Source: Irpex lacteus
Lineage: Eukaryota; Basidiomycota; Agaricomycetes; Polyporales; Irpicaceae
Assembly (NCBI GenBank): GCA_001986395.2
Contig: MQVO02000009.1
Span: 744,001 to 808,000 of the forward strand
Direction: 5' to 3'
Length of the DNA: 64,000 nt
The notes below the pieces were generated by a model that saw nothing but the letters and a program-made list of their open reading frames with translations, did no database searches and was not told the origin of the DNA. Of this stretch, positions 1 through 13,092 are shown in pieces; position 1 is the stretch's first letter; the number at the start of each line of letters is the position of its first letter. The position numbers and the translations under genes were made by a program.

Positions 1-400
1 TCATGACACGGAGCGCCCAAAACCTTCCACACCGGGCGGTGTCAGGCTGGTGTCAGGCAACTTTGTTTCGACCCTTCATCCCGCCGGCTGTGGCTGAAAT
101 CTGTTAACTTACAACGTCATGACTGTTCGACCGATCCCATCTCAAGCACCATGCTCGAGTAATTTCTACTGCCTGCCGCTAAGTGGCAACGCTACAGTCC
201 ACTGCCTAAACTCTTCTTTCGAACATTCGCACTTTTTCTCGGTTGCCGTTTCGTTAGCGTTGCACTGAGAGATCCAAGGGAGTATTCAGGACCAGAGAAT
301 CGTCTGCTTGCACGAATTTCCACTACTTTCGCCGTACCTACTGTGGGCGTCTGATTGTCTCACTGCCGCCCGTGACTGGCTCGAGCCAACCACAGACTTC

Positions 401-1954
401 ATGTTGCGCTCACACCTCACACGATGTGCGGCACGCCTTCACTTGAAAGGCGGTCGAATACCACGAGAACACAGTGTTGCTGCCAGGCCATCGCGGTGCA
501 TTAGGCAGTTCACTGTCCTCGCTCTGGAATCCTCGGCAGACGACACGTGTGCGGCTGTGGTGACTTCAGAGCGAGAAATTCTGTCAAATGTTGTCATAAG
601 TCAACACAGCCAGTGCGTATCTTTCCAGTCCTATGTTAAAAATACTCATAAATTCTCGACAGACATGCCGATTTCGGCGGAATTCATCCCTTTTATGCGA
701 TGCAGAGCCACCAAAGATATATGGTTAGTATTCCACTATTTACCATATGAGTCGTGACAAACGAAACATACCTACTGTATGACAGCCAGAAGCCATTCAA
801 AGAGCTCTAAGAGAGGCTTCCGTAGAGCTTTCAGATATTGACGGCGTGGCCTTCACTCGTGGGCCAGGTCAGTAATTGTACTCTTGTCACGTCAAAACCT
901 GCCTGACTATACGTTCGTCAATAAGGTATGGCAGGAGGTCTCACCGCTTGCTCAGTATCGGCAAAGGCTATTGCTGCTGCAATGAATAAGCCAGTAGTTG
1001 GCGTGCACCATATGGTGAGCTTCGTCATGCTCCCTTCCTCGTTGTAGTACTAACCACCACTGTCACCGCAATAGCAAGCTCACGCACTCACACCACTTCT
1101 AACAGAGCGTGACAATATCCCCGAGTTTCCCTTCCTCACCTTGTTAGTGACAGGAAAACACACGCTTCTCCTCCTCGCGAAGTCAAAAACGTCGTTCAAG
1201 GTGCTAGCGACCACAGGCGACGAGAGTGTAGGGCACGCTTATGACAAGGTCGCAAAATTGCTAGCGCTAGAATGGAAGGACATAGGGCCAGGTGCTGCGC
1301 TAGAAGCGTTCTGCAAACACCCAGTAGAAAGCAGGGAACTGCCAACCGAAATCCCCGACATGCCTGTACCGCTACGAGGCCGGCTGGCATTCTCGTATTC
1401 AGGCCTGCACTCGGCTGTTGAGAAGTACATCCGTCTTCGCGGCGGTATACAATCGTTAGACCATTCAACCAAGGTGGCTCTGGCTCAAGCTTTCCAAGAT
1501 GCGGCGATCAAGCAACTTGAGAAGAAACTCGTGCTTGCACTTGATTATTGCAGACAACAGCATGTGCAGATCCGACATGTCGTCCTTAGCGGTGGAGTGG
1601 CAAGCAACCTTCTACTTCGAGATAGGTATGGTAGTCATAATATTTAAGATGAACGTAACACGCAAACTGATAATTGTTAGGCTGAGAGCAAGTTTGGACC
1701 AATACACAGCTTCGGACAGTGATCGCATATCACTCGTCTTCCCTCCTGTAAAGCTTTGTACCGGCAAGTTTTCTCCTTCGGACTCTCAGGACGCTCCTTA
1801 AGTACTAACATGAGTGACCATAGACAATGCAGCTATGATAGCTTGGGCCTCCATGCACCGCTTCCTTGCGGGTGACTACGACGATCTCTCCATTGGCTTT
1901 CGGGTAAAATGGGACATTGAGAGCCTTGACTCCGAGAACGAAGTTATATCGTAG
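401..1954 (+). CDS. QRI7: Mitochondrial tRNA N6-adenosine threonylcarbamoyltransferase (Qri7/OSGEPL1 type)
   Basis: Seven exons (401-612, 663-723, 786-867, 926-1014, 1075-1625, 1681-1763, 1824-1954) sum to 402 residues. The family (Kae1/Qri7/TsaD) transfers threonylcarbamoyl to A37 of ANN-decoding tRNAs; Qri7 is the mitochondrial member that works without KEOPS. Seen: an Arg-rich N-terminus (MLRSHLTRCAARLHL) fitting a matrix-targeting peptide, the opening motif LALESSADDTCAAVV, the block GGIHPFYAMQSHQ, the metal-binding HHMQAHAL, FSYSGLHSAVEKY, VLSGGVASNLLLRDR and KLCTDNAAMIAWASM. The ATG at 401 is chosen because it gives the targeting peptide; the frame is open further upstream without another ATG. 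The last intron appears to be GC-AG (GCAAGT donor at 1764). The usual SGGHT is replaced by TGKHT near 1147. The family call is firm; individual splice sites are inferred. Confidence 0.9.
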
Positions 1955-2006
1955 AGAACAAATCACATAACTATTCTAGTAGCAGCCAAACCTTCTGCAC
2001 TCTGTT

Positions 2007-3003
2007 TCAGTGTTTAAGAAACCTAATTATCGCATGCGCTGTCTCCTCCGGAGCTTCAACATTTGGAGAACTAGGGAACAGATGATGAGTGAGCCGTCGG
2101 TGAGTCGTGAGCGATCATATCTACTCACTGTCCCACTTCGAATAGACTGATGTACCCCGCCCCTTTGATCTTACCTGTAACAGCTTGCAGTTTCTCGGGC
2201 GGTACCATAGTGTCCTCCTCGCCGCCAACTATCAGAACTTTGACGTGCTCTGGGATCTTCGAAAAGTCATACTTGGCGGGTGCCTTCGCACCACGCGCGA
2301 ACGCACGTATAGCAGCAGCGTAGCTCTCTTTGGGGACGGCCATGGCAGCAGCTCTCACGAGTGCAGCGGCCAAAGGACGACTTTCCATCGTTGTCTTCCC
2401 TGTGAGAAGAGGCAAAAGCGAGTCGATCGACCCTTGTTGTCCGTCCGTCGCAATGAGCGATGCTAGGCTCTCTTGCTGCGCGACTACCTCGTCGGGGAAA
2501 GGAAGATCGAGTGGGCCTGCGATGAGCACGACATGGGAGACGCGCGAGAGGGTGGGCGAGTCGGATGTTATGAATGATGTTGCCAGTTGTGTGCCTGCGC
2601 TGTGGGCGATTATGACGATGGGGCCGGTTGGTACCTCGGATAACAAGATCGTTTCGATCTCTTCCACCAGGGTGGCTAATGTAACTGGCTTGGTGTCGAT
2701 GGCGCCAGGCCAGGTGTAGGATAAGAGGGCTGTTTGAGGTAATTCCGCGAGAAATGTGGAATAAATCGGGTAGAAAATGTCGGCCGTTCCTCCAAGTCCA
2801 TGAATCAATAAGACCGTCTGCGTAGGATTTGATGAAGTTGTTCTGCGTTCGGTGTAGATAGACCTCCCGTTGGGTAGCGAAATGAATTTAGGAGTTACAG
2901 TTATGGTAGACATCGATGCAAGGCACTGGTTGTAGTTGTCATTGACACGGCTTAATTTTTCTATCGTATAGAAATGTCTAACAGCGTACCTTCGTAATAT
3001 CAA
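2007..3003 (-). CDS. Alpha/beta hydrolase (312 aa, two exons)
   Basis: Exon 1 runs 3003-2129, a 58 nt intron spans 2128-2071, and exon 2 runs 2070-2007. Seen: an oxyanion-type HGLGG at residues 68-72, the nucleophile elbow AHSAG with Ser135, a likely acid Asp264 in GGEEDTMVPP, and the His of GHSPNVEAPEE at residue 292. This is the full catalytic triad of a soluble alpha/beta hydrolase such as an esterase, lipase or haloalkane-dehalogenase-like enzyme. The substrate cannot be told. Reading through the first exon would stop at 2125 and lose the catalytic His; the GTGAGT donor restores it. The first 30 residues may be untranslated or a targeting sequence, because a second Met (MSTITVT) sits just before the fold begins. 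The gene converges with QRI7, leaving about 50 bp between their stops. Confidence 0.85.
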
Positions 3004-3900
3004 GACGTGACGAGTGAGGTGTACGATACGTCGCTGGGCCAGACAAAGTCAAGATAATCAGCAATCCGCTCCAGCACGAATCACCCTGAACAGCCCGACT
3101 CCTAGCCGCCTGAGCAGTGAGGCCTAGTACTAGTGAGGAAGCGTCTGGGAGTGGGTGCTGTGCTGATTACATGTTTGGAAGATTCACGTATGCCGTATGA
3201 AATACGGCTCGAACGAAGCAGAAACTTATGATGCATCTCAAAGATGTGAATCTCACTGATAGATAGCAGAAGCTGCAGAGAGGACGTGTAGCGAGGACGT
3301 GGTGCATGCATTTGTGTCTTTGCAGCGCATATGCAATGCGCATGGTACTATGCTGCGCGTTTAGAACATGGTAGGCGGTGTGCAACTACACGTCTCCCAC
3401 AAATGTGATTAACAATAATGCGACGACACCGATGTAGGGCAGCCCATGGCCCAGCACTGGAGTATGCAGTTAATTAGAGATACAGTGGACATGTCATGCA
3501 TATACCTACTGGCTAACCTTAATTCAAGTATCTCTGTTCATCGATGCTCTTCGTGGGCACATTGATCTCTGCTTATGATATAGGGAGAAGGCCGTGTTTG
3601 AGGCGATGTCGGCCAATACGAAGACAACAGTTTCAAGTGTTGAACATTGTCGCTGCTTGATGGCTCTCTTTACAGACCCCGAATGCTAGCTGTGGGCCCC
3701 GGGATACGAAGGTGCATAAAGACCGTCGTCGAGGATGGAGGTCAAGTTCGCCAATCGAGATTTCACCTCTATCATCAACGAGCGTCTCTACCCTGCTCAT
3801 ACGCGCTCAGCTGTAACTGGACTGAGTTTGCCTTTGCTTCCTCTCATCTAATCTGCGTATTTCTGCAACGCAACCACCACAAGACTCTGCGTCGAGCGGG
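3004..3900. other. Intergenic region without a supported gene
   Basis: This lies between the divergent starts of the hydrolase (-) and the DOCK gene (+), so it should hold both promoters. Short open frames occur on both strands, but none has a recognisable domain or a good start context. An upstream non-coding or short coding exon of the DOCK gene could lie in 3647-3900; I could not decide. Confidence 0.5.
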
Positions 3901-6900
3901 ATGGTGGCCACGGGTGGCCAGAGAAGAGGTGTATGGGAACCATTGCCGCAATTCATATACGGATACGCCGTTCACTCACTTTCACCATCGCGCCGGGATA
4001 CACGGTTCTCTCATCGTTCAACGCGCCCGCCGTCTGTCTTTACCGATGCCTCTGGAGAGGAACACCTGGTGCATCGTGATGTTGTCTCGCTGGAGGTCGG
4101 GGACGAGGTGTACGCGTTCGAAAGATACACTCCGAAGGACAAAGAGGTCGAGGGAGTCTGGTATCGAGGGTGCGTTCATCATTGAGCATAATTATTTCCA
4201 GCAACGTAACTTTGTGATTAGCTATGTAGTATGTACCTCCAGGAGACCTCCTGTGACGTGGAATACGTCCTCAGACCCTTCTACGTCCACTGCCAAGGCG
4301 CCCACAAAAGTTGTCGAGACTCAGCAAGTCTTCATTGGCATCTTCCCGGCGTCCCATATATTCATTCGGGACGAGCTCGCAGACGCTGAGGGGTTGCTGG
4401 CAGAGATGTCTGCGCTGTTCAACAGCACGAACAATGGCAGTGTAGCCGATGTGTATGCTCAGTGGAACCGCGACCGGCCTCAGACGGAGATCTCCCGCGC
4501 TGAGGACGACCGCGACGACCGCACGGACGTCCAGAGCATCGCACCTCGCAAGTCATCCTTCAAGCTCACACCTCCCCCCGACCAAGCAAATTCCACTCGA
4601 GCCCGTCTACCTGTCTACCCTGCGAGCCTACGGTCCGTGTCTCCGACGCCGACAGAATCCCAGGCAAATGAAAATCAGAACAAACCCCTTCCACCCCGAC
4701 CGTCCTTACGCTCCGCTGATGACACCGTGTCCGGCATCGAGCAGCCTATCATTGACGAAATAGCCTCAGCGTTACGGGAATGGCATATGCTCATGTTCCA
4801 GTATCTCGCAAGACGCGACTACAAACTCTTCGAGCTCATTCGGGAACACATCGAGGCGCTTCATCTAGGAAGACGACAACTGCTCGCACAGACGCTGAGT
4901 GCAGATGAAACAGTCAATCTGCGCAGGCAGTGTGTCGCGCGTCTCGTGAGGGGTAACCTTGTCCAAGGGCTGGATATCATTGTTCGCCATCCGACATGGG
5001 GGAGTCTTGTCACTGTTGATGTAGAAGGGGAGATTGACCCGCGGAGCTGGGTCAGTGCAGTGCGGATGTACGCCATGCAGGTATCCCTGGCGTACATGGA
5101 TATCTCCTCTGCTATCACTGCGGACACACCTCGCTTAGGAGCATCTCTCGACTATGTTCCTCCACCGCCTACTACCCAGCCTTCGTCTCCTACCTCCCCC
5201 ATCACTGACTCAGGCCGTTCCCGGACATTGAGCAGGTCTCTCGGATCACTTGCTCGCGCTTCTAATTCCCAACCCGCCCGACCCAAGTTCTATCACATCT
5301 TTCTCGACTTACGAGCTTTCGTAGCATCGCCATGTGCCCCCGGAGAAACCGCAGAACTTATCTTCTCACTTCTCAACAAAAACGAAAACCGCTTCGTTTC
5401 CGAGGAGTTCTGCGTTGTCCTAAATCATAACGGAGTTCTCGCACGCGATCCCACAGCCCGCATTCGCACGCTGTTCACCGATCTCACGGTTGCTGATGCT
5501 CAGGAACCGTTGTACCTTGTTTGCTATATCGTCCGAAATGGCTCCATGAAGATGGGAAGTAGTATGGGTTCGATTGCGGAAGGCACGAAGAGGAATTCCA
5601 CTCAACCGCCGGACGGTGGTGACCTGCCACCACAATTCCGCAGACCGTTTGGTTGCGCGGTTTTGGAGCTGACCCAACTTCGGAAGATGGCTGTTGAGGG
5701 GTTGGAGATCTCCCCAACGAGAGAATACACCATGCCCATCTACGTACCGACAAACGAGGCAACGTTCACTATGCTTCATACAGATATACTCTATAATCGC
5801 CACAAGGAGTATGAGAAGTCACCGAGGTATGTACGACTCTACAGCCTATATTATTCTCATTATTAAACGTCTGAATATACAGGGCAGAAATGTTGGCAGT
5901 GTCAGTCAAGGTATTCCATGGCGACACGGACACTATCGTACGCGAAAACACGTCGCTCATTCAGGGTACACCACTCACCCTTCGTCTTGGATTCCCGGAC
6001 GTCGTCTTCCCTGGAGACGTCCGTAATGAGCTCTATGTCAAGCTCTGGAGTGGAGACTTCACCTCATCACAAACTGGTAATGCACGTCGCAGCATGACTA
6101 ACTTCACCAATCGCGGACAAGTCTCTGGTAACGTACAGGTATCCGTCGAAGTAAGGGATGGTGACGGGCGGACGGTGGAGCGCGTCATAACGAGGTGCAG
6201 TGGCGAGCCGCCTATGTCGGAGTACAACTCGATGGTCTTCCAGCGCACGAGTCAGCCCAGTTTCGGTGAGCTCATCAAGATCACATTACCCACGCACGGC
6301 GCGCAGCAGTGGCATTTGTTCTTCACCTTCCGTCAACGAAGTACGAAAGAACGGTCCAACCGTGCGGGCACTGAGATTCCCGAGCGACCGTTTGCTTTTG
6401 GATTCCTACCCCTCTTCCCTGACGGACCCGCCTTTCTTGAAGATGGACCTCATACTCTGGCGCTATACAAGGCAGACCGCATCCAGCAGCTCACACCCGA
6501 TCTCTACCTCAGCGCAACGCCTCTTGTGGTACCGAATCAACAGGTCCAGATGCCAGTGGAGATGCAAAGGATTGCTCCGCTTTCTCGCGACACCCTGCTC
6601 ATCAGATCCTCGCTCTGTTCCACAAAGTTCACGCAGAACTCCGTGTTGCTCAGTCTGCTGAACTGGCAGTCGTCGCATGACAAGGAGCTGATATCCGCTG
6701 TCCTAACGAAGTTCACATTTGTCGGAGAACTGGAGATCGTCAAGTTCCTGCGGGACATCTTCGATTCGCTTTTTGGCATCCTCGTGTCGCAGCACAATCA
6801 GACTGGAGAGATGGACCATCTTGTGTTTAGCGCTCTGGTCACTGTCCTCGGGTTAGTCCAGGATCGGCGGTTCAGCAATTTCCAGCCTGTGCTCGATGTG

Positions 6901-9900
6901 TACATCGAGAAACATTTCACCTGCGCGGCCGCCTCCTCCCACATGATCCATTCTATGAATCGACTCTTGCACGACCCTACCAATCCTGAAACGGCGTCGG
7001 CACTGCGATCTGCTCTCAAGGTCTGGCACTACATCTTCAAGTTCATCACTCGTTCGCGGGAGCTGCAGAAGGCGAAGGAGCTTGGAATGGGCGGAGGGGC
7101 CACGGCGAGCCACTTGGAGGCCAACTTCAAGAAGGAGCTCCTCGCACATCTGTCGCACGTCAATCGACTGATGTCTACCACCACTCCTGCTTCCATCATC
7201 GGTACCCAGACCATCGCGCTACGGCACTTCACTTCCATCCTTCCAGAACTCGCAAAGGTCTTCTCTGTCGATGAGCTGGTGCAAATCACTACGACGTTCG
7301 CAAACGCCATCATTGCAGCGAAGGGGCAGATGGTCATATGGAAGCTGATCATGTACCTGCAAGTAGTGAAGGGCTTCCTCTTCGATATCCCTCAGGCCCG
7401 GTCCCTTTTGGTGGAGGCTGTCGTCATCTGGATCAAACCCCATTTCGGACAGTTCGACGACCTGTCTCTTTCGCCAAGCGATCCTGAATCGGTTCGAGAC
7501 GCGGCGCGCATTAGTTGGTTGGAAAGCAGTCGGCTCGCGGTCACCGTCCTCGCTGTTATGTTGGACAAGCTACAGCAAAACCTTGTGAACCCACAGATTG
7601 TGAACGATCGGAATCTGTTCCGACAAGAGCAGTATAATGTCGAGTGCCTGTTGGGACTCATGCCGAAGTGAGTGGTTGGAAGAGTCATGCAGCAGCTGTA
7701 CTAATAGGACTCCCCAGGCTTCTGGACACATATCTTGAATTCCTCGACCCTGCGAGCCGACGAGCTATCGAACGGACGAAGTCTCAGGGCACGCTGATAA
7801 GCCACATTCCTGTGGCGTTCCCAGAGTCCTATCCCTTTGCTCTTCTATCGCAGCTACCCAAGTCGCCTTCCGCTTCACAGACTATTGGCGATAAGAACTC
7901 CTTTTATAACTCTGGGCTGGGCGAGACGGCGATCGTCATTCTGGTCATGATTCTGTCTGCGCAACGGAAGCACCTTATGTCTTTCTACGAAAGCATCTTT
8001 GAGATCGAAGGCAGGGATAAGCTGGCGCCGCTGATCTTGCGCACGTTCAGGGTCGCATCCTCGATCTTGGGAGGCGAGGCTTTCCCGAGTAACTGGCTGA
8101 ACGTCAATATTCTCGCTCACAAAGTGCTAATCAAGATGTTCGATCCTATCGGTGCCATTATGGAACGTGAATTCATTCCTCAGGAAACGTCGGATTTCAC
8201 GTTTGATGCGGATCTCTGGAGGGAAGGGCTGTCCGTCTTGCTACGTCTTCTATCTTCTGAGCATCTAGCAATAGAAGAAGCGAGTCACCAGGCAAGTCGT
8301 ACACTTGATTAGCCACCCATGCTGTACTAAGAACAAACTGCTCAGAAACGACGTGCGGTATGGAGGCTGGTGGGTGATATACGTGGAGAAGGCGCTGCTA
8401 TCTTGCTGCGAATTTGGAACGCTCTTGGATGGCAAATCGATGGTTCTCCGGAAGGCCGCATGCCTGCGCTGACTGCAGTAAGTGTGTTTGTCACCAGTAC
8501 GAGTATCGTGGGAGGGCTGACCTTATTCATCTAGAACTATCAAATTGCGTTGAGCTCCATCGTTGGACATGTCGTCAACCTTTGTCTCAGTCACCATGAC
8601 CAGCTGCAGAATAATGCGGTATACATTCTATACTGCATGATCGTATCTCAGTTCCAAGAGTCGGGCCACTTTGACGACATCGAGAATGAGCTGGTCAGCA
8701 AACTCGACACGTTGTTTATGTCGGACAGCAAGGGAGATGATGTGTCAAGAACGTTCTTCGTCGGCAACCTCCGCCATCTCTTCGAGTCCTCGGAAGTGGA
8801 TGCAGAGCTTCGTCAGCGAGTGATTAACTTCCTTGACTCGGTAGATATATTCCTTGCACTCCTGCTCAGCGTACGTGCACTTCCAGAGGGAGAAGAGTTT
8901 GCCGATGACAGGGTTATTGCAACGGTATGCGTCTTCTTTTCTACCCCCGTGATGCCCCTCTAACATGATGATATAGCTTCGTCTCATGAACTATATCCGA
9001 CGGATAGGTCGCGACGAGATGTATATTAAATACGTTCATCAGCTCGCAAACGTGCGCCTATTTCTTCCTGGCAGCATTCTCCTGCTGACGTTTTGTGGGT
9101 GTAGATGCATCTCCAGGCTCAGAACTACGTGGAAGCTGCTCTTACTCTCAAGCTACACGCAGATCTGCACCAGTGGGACCTGAACTCATTCGCCCCTGCA
9201 ATGCCAGAGCTGGGCCTGCCGCAGCAATCCGAGTTCCACCGCAAAGAAACTCTTTGCCTGCTTATCTTGGATTATCTCGGTACGTCGACTAAGGACCTTA
9301 GTGATTGAGAATGCCATTCTTACATGCCTTCGACTCAGGACAAGGGAAGGCATGGGAGCGTGCCCTAGAAATCTGCAAGGAGCTGACATACCAGCACGCA
9401 GAAGTCACTTTCAACTAGTAAGTTCCATATTCCGGTGCCTCTTATATGATTTGTTGCTCACTGAATTTCCCACACTTAGTGCACGGCTGGCCGAGATCCT
9501 AAGACTCCAGGCGGCCTTGTTGGAGCATATTGTGACCGAGCAGCGCTACTACTCAGACTACTTCCGCGTCGCGTTCTACGGAAACTTCCCAGTCGGCATT
9601 CGTAACAAGCAGTTTGTGGTAGGTTTCGTGTCACTGTTAGTCACTTCACCCACTCATGTTTTGATCTAGTACCGCGGTTACGAATGGGAGAAATTCGGGG
9701 CCTTCTGCGAACGGATGCTCAACAAGCACCCTGGTGCACAACTGCTGAAGACCTTAGGCGACCCTCCCGTCGACATCCGATTCGGCAGTGATCAGTACAT
9801 TCAGTGTACTGCCGTCGTGCCAGAGCCGAACCGTGAATCACCTATCTTCACCAATCCCGACGTGCCCGCTCAGATTCGTACATACTATGAGCATTGGTTA

Positions 9901-11033
9901 GTCTGAATCTACAGTTTCTCGGTCTATCACTAACCTCCTTCCAGCGATATCAATGTGTTCAGCTACTCCAGGTCGATTGCGAAAATCGGCCCGGATAACG
10001 TAGAAGAAACTTGGATTGAGAAGACTTATTTGACTACGGAGGAGGAGTTCCCGACAGTCCTTCGTCGGTCCGAAGTGGTCGAGATGTCTATAGTGGAGGT
10101 TTCGCCCATCGAGACTGCACTGGAAGAAGTTCAGCAGAGAACACGCGAATTACAGGGCATGAGCACGCGGTATGCGGCATTGGCGAAGACTGGACAGTCT
10201 GTTCCTACTACAGCCCTTGCGATGGGCCTCAACGCCGCTGTTGATGCCCCCCTCACAGGTGGAATTGCGTCTTTCAGGCAGTCTTTCTTGTCTGCGGAAT
10301 ACCTGGCAAGGTATCCTGATAGAGCTGAGAAAGTAGAAAAACTTCGCTTAGCCATCGATGAACAAGTATGTCACCCACGCTTGTAACCATCTCAACCATA
10401 CTGACTCTATTTCTCCAGGTCCGAGTTATCGATAACTGCCTACGGCTACACAGTCAGCTTTGCCCGCCCGAGATGCTTAATTTCCATGCCACGCTAGAAG
10501 GTTTCTTCAAGAAAAACTTCCACGAAGAAATCCAACGTCTCGCCATGGACTCGATGACAAGGGATGCGTTCGTGTACGCCCGAGCTCAAAACACTACTGC
10601 GCACTACCAGGTACTACCAGAACAGCATTCCATCGACTATAGCGTTCAAGAATCCGTCTCGTCGCACAAACCGCCACCACTCGATTTGCGCCGTACAGTT
10701 TCGAACGATACGTCAGCGGCCGCCCCTGGACGAGAGAACGGTGCTTTATCGCCAGACGGGATCCCCCCGCCGAAACAGACGCCACTGCAGAAGAGCCTAG
10801 CGCATCTTGCGCGACATGGCGTGCACGGAGTGGCCTCTAGCCCGCGGGACACGCTTGGCAGTGACTTCGACGACAATGCACCGCACGACTATCTCGCGAA
10901 CGGGTCTGGCGGTCCTATCACCCACTTGTCGGGTTCTGCGTCCGTGACGACTTCGACTATTGGCAGCATCGGCTCGCTCAAAGGTCGGTTGTCCAGGTTT
11001 GGGAGCTTGAACTTCGGTCGTCGGGACGGCTGA
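3901..11033 (+). CDS. DOCK-family Rho/Rac guanine nucleotide exchange factor (SH3, DHR1, DHR2)
   Basis: Thirteen exons (3901-4169, 4222-5826, 5883-7667, 7718-8291, 8346-8477, 8535-8924, 8977-9051, 9105-9279, 9339-9417, 9480-9618, 9670-9896, 9945-10365, 10419-11033) sum to 2,161 residues. DOCK proteins load GTP on Rac/Cdc42-type GTPases and steer actin and polarity. Seen: an N-terminal SH3 (LEVGDEVYAFERY, then GVWYRGYVV), then QVFIGIFPASHIFI. A C2-like DHR1 starts near residue 444 (FYHIFLDLRAFVASP). The catalytic DHR2 spans about 1590-1995 (AEILRLQAALLEHI, RYYSDYFRVAFYG, HCDINVFSYSRSI, LNAAVDAPLTGGIASF). The tail of about 165 residues is Ser/Gly-rich. The SH3 plus DHR1/DHR2 layout resembles Dock180-class proteins. 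The exon 4 donor is GC (CAG then GCAAGT at 8292). The start is the first ATG before the SH3; an upstream exon cannot be excluded. Confidence 0.9.
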
Positions 11034-11392
11034 GAGTTTTCTGGCTGAGGTTTATATGTTTGGTATGATGTGTGGGCCCATCTTATGCTTTTGCTTGATC
11101 TTGCCATTTGCTCGTTTTGCTCGTTATAAATATACCCCATCCCTTGATTACCCCCGAATCGAACTTGCTGGTTTTGCTAAGGACGATTGTCTGATGTTTA
11201 TTTCTATGTTGTATAATGCGAATAATAGTGCTTGTGTATAGTCGTGATAAGGCACTAAGTAGTCGGAAGTTGTACATGGGACGATATGATGTGCCAATGG
11301 GTGAAATTACGGGGATATATGATACAGTAGGGTATGAGTATAGTTGTCGTGTGCATGGAGTTATCACCGAGGAGCACTACTACGAATCCTGA

Positions 11393-12579
11393 TCAATCAA
11401 GACATACGGGATGTCGCGCATCCCAATGGCTCTCTTCTCCTTCGCGAGAACCCTCACGCCAGACCCGTGCGACGGGTGGGATATGGCCCTCACTTGAGAT
11501 GACCCGTTGGCAAGCCGTACATGGGCGTACGAACAGGTCGTCGTAAGAAGCAAGAAGTTTCTGCAAATAAGAAGGTTGATGCGGCGTTATCGACAAGGTG
11601 GTTAACGGGGGTTTGGTTTCGGACTACTCAGGGTAACGTACCATCATTAGTTGGAAAGGGGCTGTTGGCTTCGATTGAAGCATCTTCACTAGGTGCTGTG
11701 ACAACCTTTGGAAGACGATGAAGTCCGATTGTGCGTGTGGAGGTTTCTATTGTGAAACATGCTTCGGTGTCAGCACCCTCAAGGACTTCTGTTATCCCAA
11801 TGAACAAGAGGCTTGCGCCATCATTACCTTTTCCCTAGAGCCAAACGCAGTAGCACTTTCGATGATAATGCTCTCGTCTGGGCCCGCCGTCCCTAGTGTC
11901 AAGTATATGGTGACTACGTCCGGGATAATGAACCGTACGATGGGAGGGTCAGGTAGTGGCCGGCCTGGTGTGTGCTTGGTGGGTGTCCAGATTTGAAGGA
12001 GAAAATGGTTCGTTTGGTTGTAGTCTCTCACGTAATCGACGAGCCCGTTAAGACGCAATGGAGTGTATGTCTGCTCGCTGTCGGGTGGGAAGAAGGAGCG
12101 AGTCTTGGGCTGGAATGAGCGGAAGGGTTGGGGCGATTCTGGCGTCGTGGGTCGCCTGCAAAATTCAATTGGGGTTAATTTGTGACCGCGGCAAGAAAAG
12201 AGAGTACTACCCACTTCGGTGGCTGTTTTCGTCTACGACCGAGAGCGAGGCCGATAGGTTCTTTTGCGCTGCTCTCTTTGGCAGTTTTGAGAGCGTCTTG
12301 AACGGGTTTCGCTTGGAGTTTCTCGGACAATGCTTTCAGCTGCTCAAAGCCAGACTGTACCGGAGGGTCATGGTAAATTGACACTACTCCTCCTCCGACA
12401 GTCAGTCCTGCTGTAATCTCAGACGACTGAAAGAAAGTCGCTGGCCGTCGAAGGCTCTGGACATTCGTGTTGAGTTCTGTGAGCAGAGCAATCTGGTCCT
12501 CTAAGGACTGCAAGGGGGTCTTTTCTTCAGACACGGTCGACGTGCCAGTAGACGTGGATAGTGCATCTGTGTTCTCCAT
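11393..12579 (-). CDS. MED27: Mediator of RNA polymerase II transcription subunit 27
   Basis: Four exons on the minus strand (12579-12215, 12155-11828, 11746-11642, 11560-11393) give 321 residues. MED27 is a Mediator tail/head-tail subunit that links activators to RNA polymerase II. Seen: an N-terminal helical stretch (SLEDQIALLTELNTNVQSL), the middle segment FIIPDVVTIYLTLG, the helix QSDFIVFQRLSQHLVKMLQ and the closing block SYDDLFVRPCTACQRVISSE. The last carries the paired Cys typical of the Med27 C-terminal domain. Exon 3 was missed by simple open frames and was found because its frame restores this domain. The start is the first ATG in frame (MENTDALSTS). The gene converges with DOCK and its 5' end faces the LETM1 gene. 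Confidence rests mainly on the C-terminal domain. Confidence 0.82.
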
Positions 12580-13092
12580 TCTATCGGCTATGTTAGCCAA
12601 ATGAGAAACCTCTCAACACGACGATACCACACTCACTATTATTGTTCGCTGATGCGGTTTGAGTACGTAGAACCCGAACTCCCAATCAGTGCGGCCGTGC
12701 GAGAATTTGACGTTGTTTGTTGGCATGTAATCTCGATTACGTGACGATGCCAGAGGGATACGTATGGTGATATACAAACCCTTTCAATGCCGGTAACAAA
12801 TTATTCGTATATAGCGCTTAATGTACAGTAAGCTTACGCTAGAAAAGCTTTGTTATCTTTGTTATATCACGTGTATTCGACGCTATTATCCTGGAGCCAC
12901 CATTGGGCGCCTTGCGTTTTCGTCAGCTTCTCCCTTGGTCTGGTCTCACCACTCACTACCTCTTTCAAACCCATAACGGACACCTTACAACTACCTAGGA
13001 TTTTAATCTAAAGCTACTGGGAACGCCCGTAATTATTGGGCTTACAGAGTTAGGAAGCTCGAAAGTCATCGCTAGCTACACTGCACTTTTGG
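12580..13092. other. Divergent promoter region, MED27 / LETM1
   Basis: About 510 bp between two divergent starts. I see no open frame worth calling, no RNA gene and no clear repeat. The segment should contain both core promoters, but no strong TATA box stands out. Confidence 0.5.
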
